The position numbers were made by a program, and so were the translations under genes. Source: Comamonadaceae bacterium (GTDB lineage Bacteria; Pseudomonadota; Gammaproteobacteria; Burkholderiales; Burkholderiaceae_C). Taken from it: a stretch of DNA of 38,331 nt. The number at the start of each line of letters is the position of its first letter. Within the stretch, counting starts at the first letter, position 1. Positions 9,579 through 17,658 of this stretch are shown piece by piece. A model generated the notes under the pieces. That model saw only the letters and a program-made list of their open reading frames with translations. It searched no databases and was not told the origin of the DNA. The stretch covers positions 1 through 38,331 of the forward strand of contig JAIXUG010000022.1 in assembly GCA_027484105.1 (NCBI GenBank), in the 5' to 3' direction.

Positions 9579-10223
9579 CTATTTGATCTTGGCACTTGGA
9601 GTTTTCATCAAATCGTCAGAGCAAGCCAGAAATTCATCTACTGCCGCGTTAGTTCGTTTGCGGACAGGTTGTCCATCAGAATCCATCTTGGTATCGATTA
9701 CCGTCAAGTCAAGATTAAAAATCACGTCCTGTTGGCCGGGCTTCCTGTTAAACCCGACAACCAATTGTTTTTTCTCCGCAATACCGGCAAAGGCGGCAAT
9801 GACTTCATCGTCTAGTGCCCAGACAAAAAGTGCAAAGCCCTTGTTCTCTGCTTCCTGCCGTATTGCCTTTTTGGGCGCCCGACCATTCGGCCCACGAATA
9901 AACGCATTAGCAGGTGCAAATCCTTTTGTGGAGCCGAAGCCATCGAATGCGCCTACCTTCAACATATATGCAAGACCTGTCGTCGAGTGCGGGCGCAAGT
10001 AGAAGGAGCCCACTAACTTGACCGGAGATCCTTTCATAGTGCCGAAGTCACGTTTGAAAGCACCAAACTCCAAACCGCACGCAGTTAATGAACCGTCAGC
10101 AGACTCACGGTGGGGGATTACGTAAATTGTCCCTTCCAAGCTCTGGGCTAGTTGCGCCACTGGTTGCGCTGTAGCGCTCAAGCTCGTTAACCCAATAAGT
10201 GCTGAAAGGGCGGTATGCCTCAT
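9579..10223 (-). CDS. Exported protein of unknown function
   Basis: This is a 214-residue protein that I do not recognise. It starts with a clear signal peptide: a basic MRH start, a hydrophobic stretch ALSALIGLTSL, and a likely cleavage after SATA at residue 19. The mature part is mostly beta-strand-like with many Gly and Phe residues, and has a Cys near residue 49 and another near the C-terminus that might pair. No catalytic motif stands out. ATG at 10223 is chosen because AGGGA lies about eight bases upstream and the signal peptide then begins at residue 1. A longer frame from 10268 would put 15 extra residues in front. It belongs to the same AT-richer islet as the AbiGi-like gene and is transcribed in the same direction. 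Confidence 0.65.
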   Translation of the reverse strand: MRHTALSALIGLTSLSATAQPVAQLAQSLEGTIYVIPHRESADGSLTACGLEFGAFKRDFGTMKGSPVKLVGSFYLRPHSTTGLAYMLKVGAFDGFGSTKGFAPANAFIRGPNGRAPKKAIRQEAENKGFALFVWALDDEVIAAFAGIAEKKQLVVGFNRKPGQQDVIFNLDLTVIDTKMDSDGQPVRKRTNAAVDEFLACSDDLMKTPSAKIK

Positions 10224-10325
10224 GTGTTTTCCCTGATTTTTCCTTAATCTTAATATATGTATATGCAAGATCGGAAAAAAACGAAGGTATAAACAGCAAC
10301 CAAAAACCTGTATGCGATTCCGCTG

Positions 10326-10766
10326 TCACCGTGACGGGTGTGTAGCGATCAGACTCTCCAACATCAGCTTGAGCTGATGCGCCGGGTCCGAACCCAAAGC
10401 AGACACCACCTGCGCTTCGTGCGCTTTGGCTTGCTTCAGCAGGGGCTGCACTTTGCGCCGGCCTGCGGCCGTCAGGCTCACCAGGCTTTGGCGTTTGTCG
10501 TGTGCGGCGTCGCAGCGCTTGACCCAGCCGTCGTCTTGCATGCGGCCCACCAGCTTGGTCACGGTGGGTTGTTTGGCCAGCACGATGCTGGCGAGTTCGT
10601 TGATGCTCAAACTGTCTTTGCCCGACAGACTGGCCATGACGCGCCACTCCATCAGGGAGAGGCCATTGGCCTCAACCACGGCATGGAACTCGCTCGAAAT
10701 CAAATGGCTGGCCCGCGCCAGCAGGTAGGCCAGATAGTCGTCAACAAATCCGGGTGAAGAAGTCAT
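10326..10766 (-). CDS. MarR-family transcriptional regulator (NicR-like position)
   Basis: This is a 146-residue winged-helix protein. The helix-turn-helix region INELASIVLAKQPTVTKLVGRM is at about 54-75 and the wing DKRQSLVSLTAAGRR follows. It is divergent from the NicX-like operon, an arrangement also found for the MarR regulator NicR of nicotinate degradation in Pseudomonas. It probably represses the operon and responds to a pathway acid. The start is placed at ATG 10766. An upstream GTG at 10811 would add 15 residues, and neither start has a clear ribosome binding site. A palindrome at 10813-10832 is its likely operator. Confidence 0.8.
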   Translation of the reverse strand: MTSSPGFVDDYLAYLLARASHLISSEFHAVVEANGLSLMEWRVMASLSGKDSLSINELASIVLAKQPTVTKLVGRMQDDGWVKRCDAAHDKRQSLVSLTAAGRRKVQPLLKQAKAHEAQVVSALGSDPAHQLKLMLESLIATHPSR

Positions 10767-10812
10767 GGGGCGGGGGCAAAGCCTTGGGCTGCGTTCAATA
10801 TCAAGCCTCACA

Positions 10813-10832
10813 TTACATGAAAATTCATATAA
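10813..10832. promoter_or_regulatory. Candidate MarR operator between the divergent genes
   Basis: TTACATGAA (10813-10821) and TTCATATAA (10824-10832) form a 9-bp inverted repeat with one mismatch and a 2-base centre. It overlaps a TATAAA (10828-10833) that could serve as the -10 box for the rightward operon. A dimeric MarR protein bound here would block that promoter and could also control its own gene. Confidence 0.5.
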
Positions 10833-10887
10833 ACTGTTTTTGAAGGCCGAAAATGGCTTGCCTTGGGTGGCGTTTCAGGAGACAAGC

Positions 10888-11973
10888 ATGTTGGTAGAAA
10901 AGATCGAACACAAGTGGCTCGCGGCATTCACCCGCACCTTCACGCTGTGCAAAGTGCAGCCCGGTGAGGTGGTGGCCATTCTGGCCGAAACGCAGTCGCG
11001 CCGCGTGAATGTCGAGTTGGCTCGTTTGGCGCTGGAGGGCATGGGGGCCAAGGTGTTTGAGGTGACGCTGACCACGCCCGCGCTCACCGCCCCCGCGCCT
11101 GTACGCTCCACCGGGGCGAGCGACGCCATTGGGCGGCTGGGCCCGGTGGTGGCAGCTCTCTCCCGCGCCGACATGGTGGTGGACTGCACCGTCGAGGGCC
11201 TGCTGCACGCCCCCGAGCTGCCCACCATCATGAAGGGCGTGGAGGGGCACATGCCGCGCCTGTTGATGGTGTCGAACGAGCACCCCGAAATTTTGGAGCG
11301 CACCGTGCCCGATCCGGCGCTCGAAGGCGTGGTGCGCTCGGCCATGAAAAAGCTCCGCGCCGCGCAGCAGATGCATGTGACGTCTGCCGCAGGCACCGAC
11401 CTGCGCGTCAACCTGAAACATGGCGACAAACAAGCGGTGGTCGGCGGTGTCTGGGGCTTTTGCCCCAAGCCCGGCATGGTCTCGCACTGGCCTGCGGGCT
11501 TGGCGCTGGCCTTCCCGGCAGCGGGCAGCGTCAACGGCACGCTGGTCATGGCCCCCGGTGATGTCAACCTGACCTTCAAGCAATACCTGCGCGACACGAT
11601 CCGCTTGACCATCGAAAACGACAGTGTGGTCGCCATCGACGGACAGGGCGTGGATGTGGACATGATGCGCGGCTATTACAAGGCTTGGGAAGACGCTGAG
11701 GGCCACCGCGCCGCCTACGCGGTCTCGCATGTGGGCTTTGGCCTGAACCCGGCGGCGCGTTGGGACTCGATGGCGTTTTACGACAAGCGCGACTGCAATG
11801 GCACTGAGCTGCGCGCCTTTGCGGGCAACTTTTTGTACTCGACCGGGGCCAACGAAGTCGCGGGCCGACACACGCTGGGCCATTTCGATTTGCCCATGCG
11901 CGGCTGCACCATTCGGCTGGACGACACCGTGGTGGTCGATGCCGGTCAGGTCGTGAGTGCGGCGCTGGCATGA
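10888..11973 (+). CDS. NicX-like 2,5-dihydroxypyridine 5,6-dioxygenase family protein (M29 peptidase fold)
   Basis: This is a 361-residue protein of the family that includes 2,5-dihydroxypyridine 5,6-dioxygenase (NicX), an Fe(II) ring-cleaving enzyme built on an aminopeptidase-T-like fold. From memory, NicX binds iron through His265, His318 and Asp320. The corresponding residues here are His281 in SHVGFG, and His332 and Asp334 in GHFDLP, with similar spacing. This supports an oxygenase rather than a peptidase. The actual substrate is unknown, since genes for maleamate amidase and maleate isomerase, expected in a nicotinate or picolinate path, are missing nearby. The start at ATG 10888 has AGGAGAC upstream. 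The stop overlaps the next gene (ATGA). Confidence 0.7.
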   Translation: MLVEKIEHKWLAAFTRTFTLCKVQPGEVVAILAETQSRRVNVELARLALEGMGAKVFEVTLTTPALTAPAPVRSTGASDAIGRLGPVVAALSRADMVVDCTVEGLLHAPELPTIMKGVEGHMPRLLMVSNEHPEILERTVPDPALEGVVRSAMKKLRAAQQMHVTSAAGTDLRVNLKHGDKQAVVGGVWGFCPKPGMVSHWPAGLALAFPAAGSVNGTLVMAPGDVNLTFKQYLRDTIRLTIENDSVVAIDGQGVDVDMMRGYYKAWEDAEGHRAAYAVSHVGFGLNPAARWDSMAFYDKRDCNGTELRAFAGNFLYSTGANEVAGRHTLGHFDLPMRGCTIRLDDTVVVDAGQVVSAALA

Positions 11974-12767
11974 GCGTGCCCGCATTCACCGACGTGGGCT
12001 TGCCCACACAGCCCGCCGTGGTGTTTTTGCATGGCGTGGGCGGTGGCAGGCAGGGCTGGGCCGCGCAGCAGGCGCATGTGGCGCGGCTGGGCTGGCGCAG
12101 CCTGGCCTGGGACATGCCCGGCTATGGCGACAGCGCCATGGTCACCCCCTATGACTTCGCGCACTTGGCGCAAGCCCTCTGGCAGATGCTGGACGCTGCG
12201 CGCATCAGCCAAGCGGTGCTGGTGGGCCACAGCATGGGCGCCATGGTTGCCCTGCAGGCCTGGACGCAAAAGCCAGAGCGCATCCGTGGCTTGCTGCTGG
12301 CCGCCAGCAGCCCGGCTTTTGGCAACAGCGATGGCGATTTTCAAAAGCAGTTTTTGGCGCAGCGCCTGGCCCCGCTGGAAGCGGGAAAAACCATGGGCGA
12401 CATTGCCGACAAGCTGATCCCCACCATGGCCGCACCGGGTGGTGATCCGGCCAACTTGATCCCCGCCAGTTTGAAGTCGGCGCACCAAAGCATGTCTGCC
12501 GTGCCGCCCGACACTTACCGCGCCGCCTTGCATGCGCTGGTGCAGTTTGAGCAACGCGCCGCTTTGCCCACCATCAACGTGCCGGTGCTTTGCCTGGCCG
12601 CAGAGTACGACCGCACCGCGCCGCCCACTGTGATGGAACGGATGGCGCAAAAGATCCCCGGTGCGCGCTGCGCCTGTCTGGCGGGCGCGGGCCATTTGCT
12701 GCATTACGAACAGCCCGAGGCGTTCAACGCCGAACTCGAAACATTCTTGAAGGACATGCAACCATGA
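11970..12767 (+). CDS. Alpha/beta hydrolase (N-formylmaleamate deformylase-like position)
   Basis: This 265-residue alpha/beta hydrolase has an oxyanion segment FLHGVGGG at about 19-26, nucleophile Ser in GHSMGA near 89-94, an acid in AEYDRTAPP, and the catalytic His in GAGHLLHYEQPEAF. In the nicotinate path the hydrolase NicD follows NicX and removes formate from N-formylmaleamate, so the adjacency fits hydrolysis of the dioxygenase product. Many other hydrolases share this architecture and the substrate is not proven. It overlaps both neighbours by four bases. Confidence 0.75.
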   Translation: MSVPAFTDVGLPTQPAVVFLHGVGGGRQGWAAQQAHVARLGWRSLAWDMPGYGDSAMVTPYDFAHLAQALWQMLDAARISQAVLVGHSMGAMVALQAWTQKPERIRGLLLAASSPAFGNSDGDFQKQFLAQRLAPLEAGKTMGDIADKLIPTMAAPGGDPANLIPASLKSAHQSMSAVPPDTYRAALHALVQFEQRAALPTINVPVLCLAAEYDRTAPPTVMERMAQKIPGARCACLAGAGHLLHYEQPEAFNAELETFLKDMQP

Positions 12768-14032
12768 CCGACGTTCAAGCTCCCGCACAAAGAACCGTCA
12801 TGCCCATCTGTGGCGACGATTACCCCCTGACCGAAAAACAGCAAAAGCTGATGGCCCTGGCCCGCCAGCTGGGACGCGACAAATTCGCGCCCCGCGCTGC
12901 GCAACTCGACCGCGACGCGCAGTTTCCGTTTGCCAATTACGACGACATGCGCGACGCGGGCTTGCTGGCGCTGTGCGTGCCCGAGTCGCACGGTGGCCAG
13001 GGTGCTGACTACGCCACCTATGCGATGGTGTCGGCCGAGATCGGTCGTTACTGCGGGGCCACCGCGCTCACGTTCAACATGCATGTCTGCACCACGCTCT
13101 GGAGCGGCCTGCTGTCAGAAGACCTGGAGATGACGCCCGAGCAACGCGCCACCCACCGACAGCACCAGGCCACGCACTTCGCCCGCGTGGTGAAAGACGG
13201 CGCGATTTACGCACAGCCTTTTTCTGAAGGCGGTGCTGCAGCCTCAGGGGCCCAACCCTTTGGCACCCTGGCGGTCAAGGTCGAGGGCGGCTGGAAGGTC
13301 AACGGCAAGAAGATCTTCGCTTCGTTGTCGGACGCAGCCGATTACTTTGGCGTGCTGTGCACCGAGAAGAAAGAGGGCGCTGACCTGTCCCGCCGCGACA
13401 CCTTGTACCTGGCCATCCCGCGCACCTCGCCGGGTTTGACCATCGAAGGCGATTGGGACCCGCTGGGCATGCGCGCCACCGTGTCACGCAACCTGGTGTT
13501 CAAAGACGTGTTCGTGCCCGACGATGCGGCGCTCATGCCGCAGGGTTTGTATTTTCAGGCGGCCAGCCGTTGGCCGCACATGTTCATGACGCTCTCGCCC
13601 ACTTACATGGGCATCGCGCAAGCGGCGTACGACTTCACCGTGGCGTATTTGCGTGGCGAGATTGCAGGAACGGGCCCCGTCAAGCGCCGCCAGTTTGCGA
13701 CCAAACAGATCGCCGTGGCCGAGATGTTCATCAAGCTCGAACAAACCCGCAACCTGTTTTTGCGCGCCATTGAAGACGCCAAGGTGGACCCGAGCAAGTC
13801 CACCCGCCTGCGGGCCTATGCCGCGCAGTACACCATCATGGAAAACGCGCAAGACATTGCCCGCTTGGCGATCCGCACCTGCGGCGGCCAGTCCATGCTC
13901 AAGAGCTTGCCGCTGGAGCGTCTGTACCGCGACGCGCGCTGTGGCTCGCTCATGCTGCCTTGGACGGCCGAGCTGTGCATGGACCGCATCGGCCGCGAAG
14001 CCCTGTACGAACCCGGTGAAAAAGACGAGTGA
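12764..14032 (+). CDS. Acyl-CoA-dehydrogenase-fold flavoprotein lacking the usual catalytic Glu
   Basis: This is a 422-residue protein with the acyl-CoA dehydrogenase fold: an N-terminal helical domain, a middle beta domain near 148-255 (QPFSEGGAAASG, WKVNGKKIFASLSDAADYF), and a C-terminal helical domain with RTCGGQSMLKSLPLERLYRDARCG. At the place where classical members have the catalytic Glu (YEGT) this protein reads MLPWTAE at 398-404, so the base is missing. Proteins of this fold without the Glu include group D flavin monooxygenases such as DszC, as well as acyl-CoA oxidase-like and nitroalkane oxidase types. An oxygenase or atypical oxidase is therefore possible. It begins at ATG 12764, overlapping the hydrolase stop (ATGA). 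Confidence 0.7.
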   Translation: MTDVQAPAQRTVMPICGDDYPLTEKQQKLMALARQLGRDKFAPRAAQLDRDAQFPFANYDDMRDAGLLALCVPESHGGQGADYATYAMVSAEIGRYCGATALTFNMHVCTTLWSGLLSEDLEMTPEQRATHRQHQATHFARVVKDGAIYAQPFSEGGAAASGAQPFGTLAVKVEGGWKVNGKKIFASLSDAADYFGVLCTEKKEGADLSRRDTLYLAIPRTSPGLTIEGDWDPLGMRATVSRNLVFKDVFVPDDAALMPQGLYFQAASRWPHMFMTLSPTYMGIAQAAYDFTVAYLRGEIAGTGPVKRRQFATKQIAVAEMFIKLEQTRNLFLRAIEDAKVDPSKSTRLRAYAAQYTIMENAQDIARLAIRTCGGQSMLKSLPLERLYRDARCGSLMLPWTAELCMDRIGREALYEPGEKDE

Positions 14033-15570
14033 TGGGGGCGGAAGAAACCAGCCTGATCGCAGCGCGCTTTGCGCAGTTGGCGCACGAGCGCGGCGCGCTG
14101 CCAGCCATGACCTTCCGGGGGGACGAGCGCCGACCCGACCAGACCTTTGAATACGACTTCGCCAAGTTTTGGCGGCGTGTCGAGCGCGTCACCGCGCACC
14201 TGCAATCCAACTGGGGCGTGCAAGCGGGTGACCGCGTGGCCTGGCTGGGCTTCAACCACGAGCTGCAACTGGTCACGCTGGTGGCTTGCGCCCGTTTGGG
14301 GGCGGTCTTTTTGCCGCTGAACTTTCGCCTCGCGGTGCCTGAGCTGCAGCAGGTCATGCAGGATGCGCAGCCGCGCCTGCTGGTGCACGACAGCCACCAT
14401 GCGGCCACAGCCCAGGCGCTGCAGGCATCCGACTTGAGGCACACCCACCACGACACCTTGATCGCCACTGCCGCACCACGCGGCCTGCCACTGCCCGCCG
14501 TTCATGGCGAGCTGCCGCTGCTGCTGGTTTACACCTCGGGCACCACGGGTGTGCCCAAGGGCGCGGTGCACACACAAGCGGCGCTGCTGGCCAACGCCCG
14601 TGCCAGTGCCTGGGCGCACGACTTTGTGCCCGGCGACAAGGTGCTGTCCACGTTGCCCATGTTCCATGTGGGCGGTCTGTGCATTCAGACCTTGCCCGCG
14701 CTGCTGGCGGGTGTGCAGGTGGTGCTGCACCCGCGCTTTGACCCGACGGCTTGGCTCGATGAAATGAGAAAGAGCCGCCCCACGTTGTCGCTGCTGGTGC
14801 CCGCCACCATGCGCGTGGTGTTTGAACACCCCCGCTGGGCCGAGACGCCGCTGGCCTGCCTGCGGGGCATCATGACCGGCTCGTCTACCGTGCCTGTGGC
14901 GTACCTGGAGACCCTGCACGCACGCGGTGTGCCGGTGGGCCAGGTGTATGGCACCACCGAAACTGGCCCTGTGTCCATCGTGCTGCGCTTGCCCGATGCC
15001 ATGGCACGTGTGGGCGCATCGGGCTGGCCGCACCCGCAGGCGCAGGTCAAACTGATCGACGCCCAAGGGCATGAAGTCGGCCCCGGCGAAACCGGCGAGG
15101 TCTGCATCCGCGCCGACAACCTGATGCGGGGTTATTGGCGTGCCGATGGTGAGCCCAACACGGGTTTGCAGGACGGCTGGTTCCACTCCGGCGACTTGGG
15201 CCAGCGAGCCGAAGACGGCTGCATCACCATCGTGGGCCGCAGCAACGACATGATCATCTCGGGCGGAGAAAACATCTACCCCGCCGAGATCGAAAACCAG
15301 TTGGTGACGCTGCCCGGCGTGGCCGAATGCGCAGTGGTCGGTTTGTCCGATGCGCGCTGGGGCGAGGTGCCGGTGGCCGTGTTGGTGCGTACCAGCGATG
15401 CGGCAGGCCAAGCGCTCAATGCTGAGGCGGTGTTGGCACATCTGCAGTCGCGCATCGCCCGCTTCAAACTGCCCCGGCGGGTGGTCTTCATGGGCAGCCT
15501 GCCCAAAAGCGCTTTGGGCAAAGTGCAAAAGCCCGCTTTGCTGGCGCTTTTGCACGGGACAAACCCTTAA
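14032..15570 (+). CDS. AMP-dependent acyl-CoA synthetase/ligase
   Basis: This is a 512-residue ANL-superfamily enzyme. The phosphate loop [12 protein letters not shown] is at about 164-175, YGTTETG near 303-309, the hinge region [20 protein letters not shown] near 403-422, and the catalytic Lys in SALGKVQKP near the C-terminus. It would activate a carboxylic acid to its CoA ester. The length and GGENIYP motif are typical of fatty-acyl and aryl-acid ligases, and the acid cannot be deduced. ATG 14032 shares one base with the preceding stop (TGATG). A GTG one codon earlier is an alternative. Confidence 0.85.
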   Translation: MGAEETSLIAARFAQLAHERGALPAMTFRGDERRPDQTFEYDFAKFWRRVERVTAHLQSNWGVQAGDRVAWLGFNHELQLVTLVACARLGAVFLPLNFRLAVPELQQVMQDAQPRLLVHDSHHAATAQALQASDLRHTHHDTLIATAAPRGLPLPAVHGELPLLLVYTSGTTGVPKGAVHTQAALLANARASAWAHDFVPGDKVLSTLPMFHVGGLCIQTLPALLAGVQVVLHPRFDPTAWLDEMRKSRPTLSLLVPATMRVVFEHPRWAETPLACLRGIMTGSSTVPVAYLETLHARGVPVGQVYGTTETGPVSIVLRLPDAMARVGASGWPHPQAQVKLIDAQGHEVGPGETGEVCIRADNLMRGYWRADGEPNTGLQDGWFHSGDLGQRAEDGCITIVGRSNDMIISGGENIYPAEIENQLVTLPGVAECAVVGLSDARWGEVPVAVLVRTSDAAGQALNAEAVLAHLQSRIARFKLPRRVVFMGSLPKSALGKVQKPALLALLHGTNP

Positions 15571-15653
15571 AAAAGTCCCCTTTCTTCGCCTGCGTGACAG
15601 CGTTTGACATGCTGCGTGGCATCATCATTCGGTCCATTCATTCGGAGGTTCCC

Positions 15654-16664
15654 ATGGCTCAAATATCACGTCATTTTTCACGCCGCCCTGTTTTGGGCAT
15701 GGCTGCTGCGGTGTTGTTGTCAACCACTTCGCTGGCTTGGGCTCAAGGCGCTTGGCCCAACAAGCCGGTCAAGATCGTGGTGCCCTTTGCCCCCGGCGGC
15801 ACCACCGACATCCTGGCCCGTGCCATCGCCCCGGATCTGAGCAAAGCCTTTGGCCAATCCTTCGTCATCGAAAACAAAGCTGGCGCGGGTGGCAACCTGG
15901 GCGCCGAGCAAGTGGCCAAGTCGCCTGGTGACGGCTACACCCTGCTCATGGGCACCGTGGGCACACATGGCATCAACCGTGCGCTGTACGCCAAGTTGCC
16001 TTATGACCCCTTCAAGGACTTTGCACCCATCACCTTGGTTGCAGGCGTGCCCAACGTCATGGTGGTCAACGCCGAGAAGGCCGCGGCCAACAAGATCAAC
16101 ACGGTCAATGATTTCATCCGATACGCCCGCGCCAACCCCGGCAAGCTGAACATGGCTTCCAGCGGCAACGGCACCTCCATCCATTTGGCCGGTGAATTGT
16201 TCAAGTCGCAAACCGGCACCTTCATGGCGCACATCCCCTACCGCGGCTCTGCACCTGCACTGCTGGATTTGTCGGGCGGCACCATGGATGTGATGTTTGA
16301 CAACCTGCCTTCGGCCATGCCACTGATCAAGTCAGGCAAGCTCAAAGCCCTGGCCGTGACCAGCAGCCAGCGCTCGGCGGCCATGCCCGAATTGCCCACC
16401 GTTGAAGAAGCAGCTGGGCTCAAAGGTTTTGAAGCCAGCAGCTGGTTTGGCCTCTTGGCACCCGCTGGCACACCGGCCGATGTGGTCAACCGCATCCAAC
16501 AAGAAGTCGCCAAGTCACTGGCTTCACCTGCCATGAGAGAACGCCTGGCCACTTTGGGGGCCATCCCCAGCGGCAACACGCCGGCTCAGTTTGCGGCGCT
16601 GATTGAATCCGAGCACAAGAAGTGGGCCGAAGTCGTGAAGGTCTCGGGCGCCAAGGTTGACTGA
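15654..16664 (+). CDS. Bug-family periplasmic substrate-binding protein (TctC-like)
   Basis: This 336-residue exported receptor has a signal peptide over about residues 1-30: HFSRRPVLG, a hydrophobic core [14 protein letters not shown], and cleavage before QGAWP. The mature part begins with the family hallmark [16 protein letters not shown] and contains [18 protein letters not shown] and GDGYTLLMG segments. Bug proteins bind carboxylates or amides for tripartite tricarboxylate-type uptake and are very abundant in Burkholderiales. No TctA/TctB membrane genes are in the window, so it would have to use distant partners or act as a sensor. GGAGGT at 15644-15649 is the ribosome binding site. The 83-base gap before it holds no gene. 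Confidence 0.9.
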   Translation: MAQISRHFSRRPVLGMAAAVLLSTTSLAWAQGAWPNKPVKIVVPFAPGGTTDILARAIAPDLSKAFGQSFVIENKAGAGGNLGAEQVAKSPGDGYTLLMGTVGTHGINRALYAKLPYDPFKDFAPITLVAGVPNVMVVNAEKAAANKINTVNDFIRYARANPGKLNMASSGNGTSIHLAGELFKSQTGTFMAHIPYRGSAPALLDLSGGTMDVMFDNLPSAMPLIKSGKLKALAVTSSQRSAAMPELPTVEEAAGLKGFEASSWFGLLAPAGTPADVVNRIQQEVAKSLASPAMRERLATLGAIPSGNTPAQFAALIESEHKKWAEVVKVSGAKVD

Positions 16665-16665
16665 C

Positions 16666-17637
16666 ATGGCCTGGTTTGACGGCTTCGAGCGGCAAACGCT
16701 TTCGGTGGCAGGCTTGCCTGTCTGCTTCAGGCGTTCTGCCGATTGGGCCGCGCAGGCGCACTTGCCTGTGCTGGTCCTGTTGCACGGCTTTCCGCAGACC
16801 CATGTCATGTGGCAGCGCGTGGCGCAAAACCTGCGCGGCCGTTATCGGATCGTCATGCCCGATTTACGGGGCTACGGTGATTCGTCCCATGCCGTGGGCG
16901 ACGCGCAGCACCAGCACTACAGCAAACGCGCCATGGCGCAAGAGGTGGTCGGCCTGCTCGATGCCTTGGGTGTTGATGGTTTCTTTTTGTGTGGGCACGA
17001 CCGGGGCGGGCGGGTGTCGCACCGTTTGGCGCTGGACCACGCTTCGAGGGTGCGCAAGCTGTGCGTGATCGACATCGCACCCACCTTCGACATGTACAGC
17101 GGTCACTGGGGCAAAAAACCCGAAGTGTCAGGCCCGGTGGCCGAGCCTTACTTTGCGTTTGCGCAGGCCTATTACCACTGGTTCCACCTGACCCAGCCCG
17201 CGCCCTTGCCGGAGTTCATGATCGGTGGCAACCCCAAAGCCTATTTGCATGCCAAGCTGGGCGGCTGGGGCAGTCAGGGCTTGGGTTTCATCGAGCCTGA
17301 AGCCTTGGCCGAATACGAACGCGCATTTTGCAACCCGGCTTTGAACGACAAGGGCTGGTCAGCCGCGATTCACAGCGCGGCCGAAGACTACCGCGCCAGC
17401 ACAGGCATTGATCTGCAGCACGACCGCGAAGGCCGCGAGCGCGGCAATAAGATTGCCTGCGACACCTTGGTGCTGTGGGGGGGTCGCGGCGTGGTCAACC
17501 GCATGTTCAAGCCGGTCGAGCTGTGGCAGGCGCAATGCGCGGGCCGAGTCAGCGGTCAGCTGATGCCATCCGGGCATTTCATTCCGGAAGAGTTGCCCGA
17601 GGCCACCAGCGAAGCCTTGGCGCAGTGGATGGTCTGA
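16666..17637 (+). CDS. Alpha/beta hydrolase resembling fluoroacetate/haloacetate dehalogenase
   Basis: This is a 323-residue hydrolase. The oxyanion segment LLHGFPQTHVMW is near 42-53. The nucleophile motif GHDRGGR (Asp in place of Ser) is near 110-116, and the catalytic His is in SGHFIPEE. From memory, fluoroacetate dehalogenases have an Asp nucleophile in GHDRGA, halide-binding His-Trp in a YWHW-type segment, and a DYRAG element. Here YYHWFHLTQPAP and DYRAST match that pattern. Dehalogenation of a short haloacid is therefore possible, but related epoxide and other hydrolases cannot be excluded. It starts one base after the Bug stop, so it is part of the same operon. Confidence 0.6.
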   Translation: MAWFDGFERQTLSVAGLPVCFRRSADWAAQAHLPVLVLLHGFPQTHVMWQRVAQNLRGRYRIVMPDLRGYGDSSHAVGDAQHQHYSKRAMAQEVVGLLDALGVDGFFLCGHDRGGRVSHRLALDHASRVRKLCVIDIAPTFDMYSGHWGKKPEVSGPVAEPYFAFAQAYYHWFHLTQPAPLPEFMIGGNPKAYLHAKLGGWGSQGLGFIEPEALAEYERAFCNPALNDKGWSAAIHSAAEDYRASTGIDLQHDREGRERGNKIACDTLVLWGGRGVVNRMFKPVELWQAQCAGRVSGQLMPSGHFIPEELPEATSEALAQWMV

Positions 17638-17658
17638 CTCGGGTGATCTGCAGCGGCC

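Noticed and set aside
8423..10325. Insertion sequence or prophage remnant
   Set aside because: No transposase, integrase, terminal inverted repeats or target duplication could be seen by eye.
13816..15555. Long minus-strand frame (579 codons) opposite the second CoA ligase
   Set aside because: Same reason: no domain motifs, and its codon pattern is explained by the opposite gene.
15654..16664. A complete tripartite tricarboxylate transporter
   Set aside because: Only the Bug receptor is present; no TctA or TctB membrane genes are in the window.
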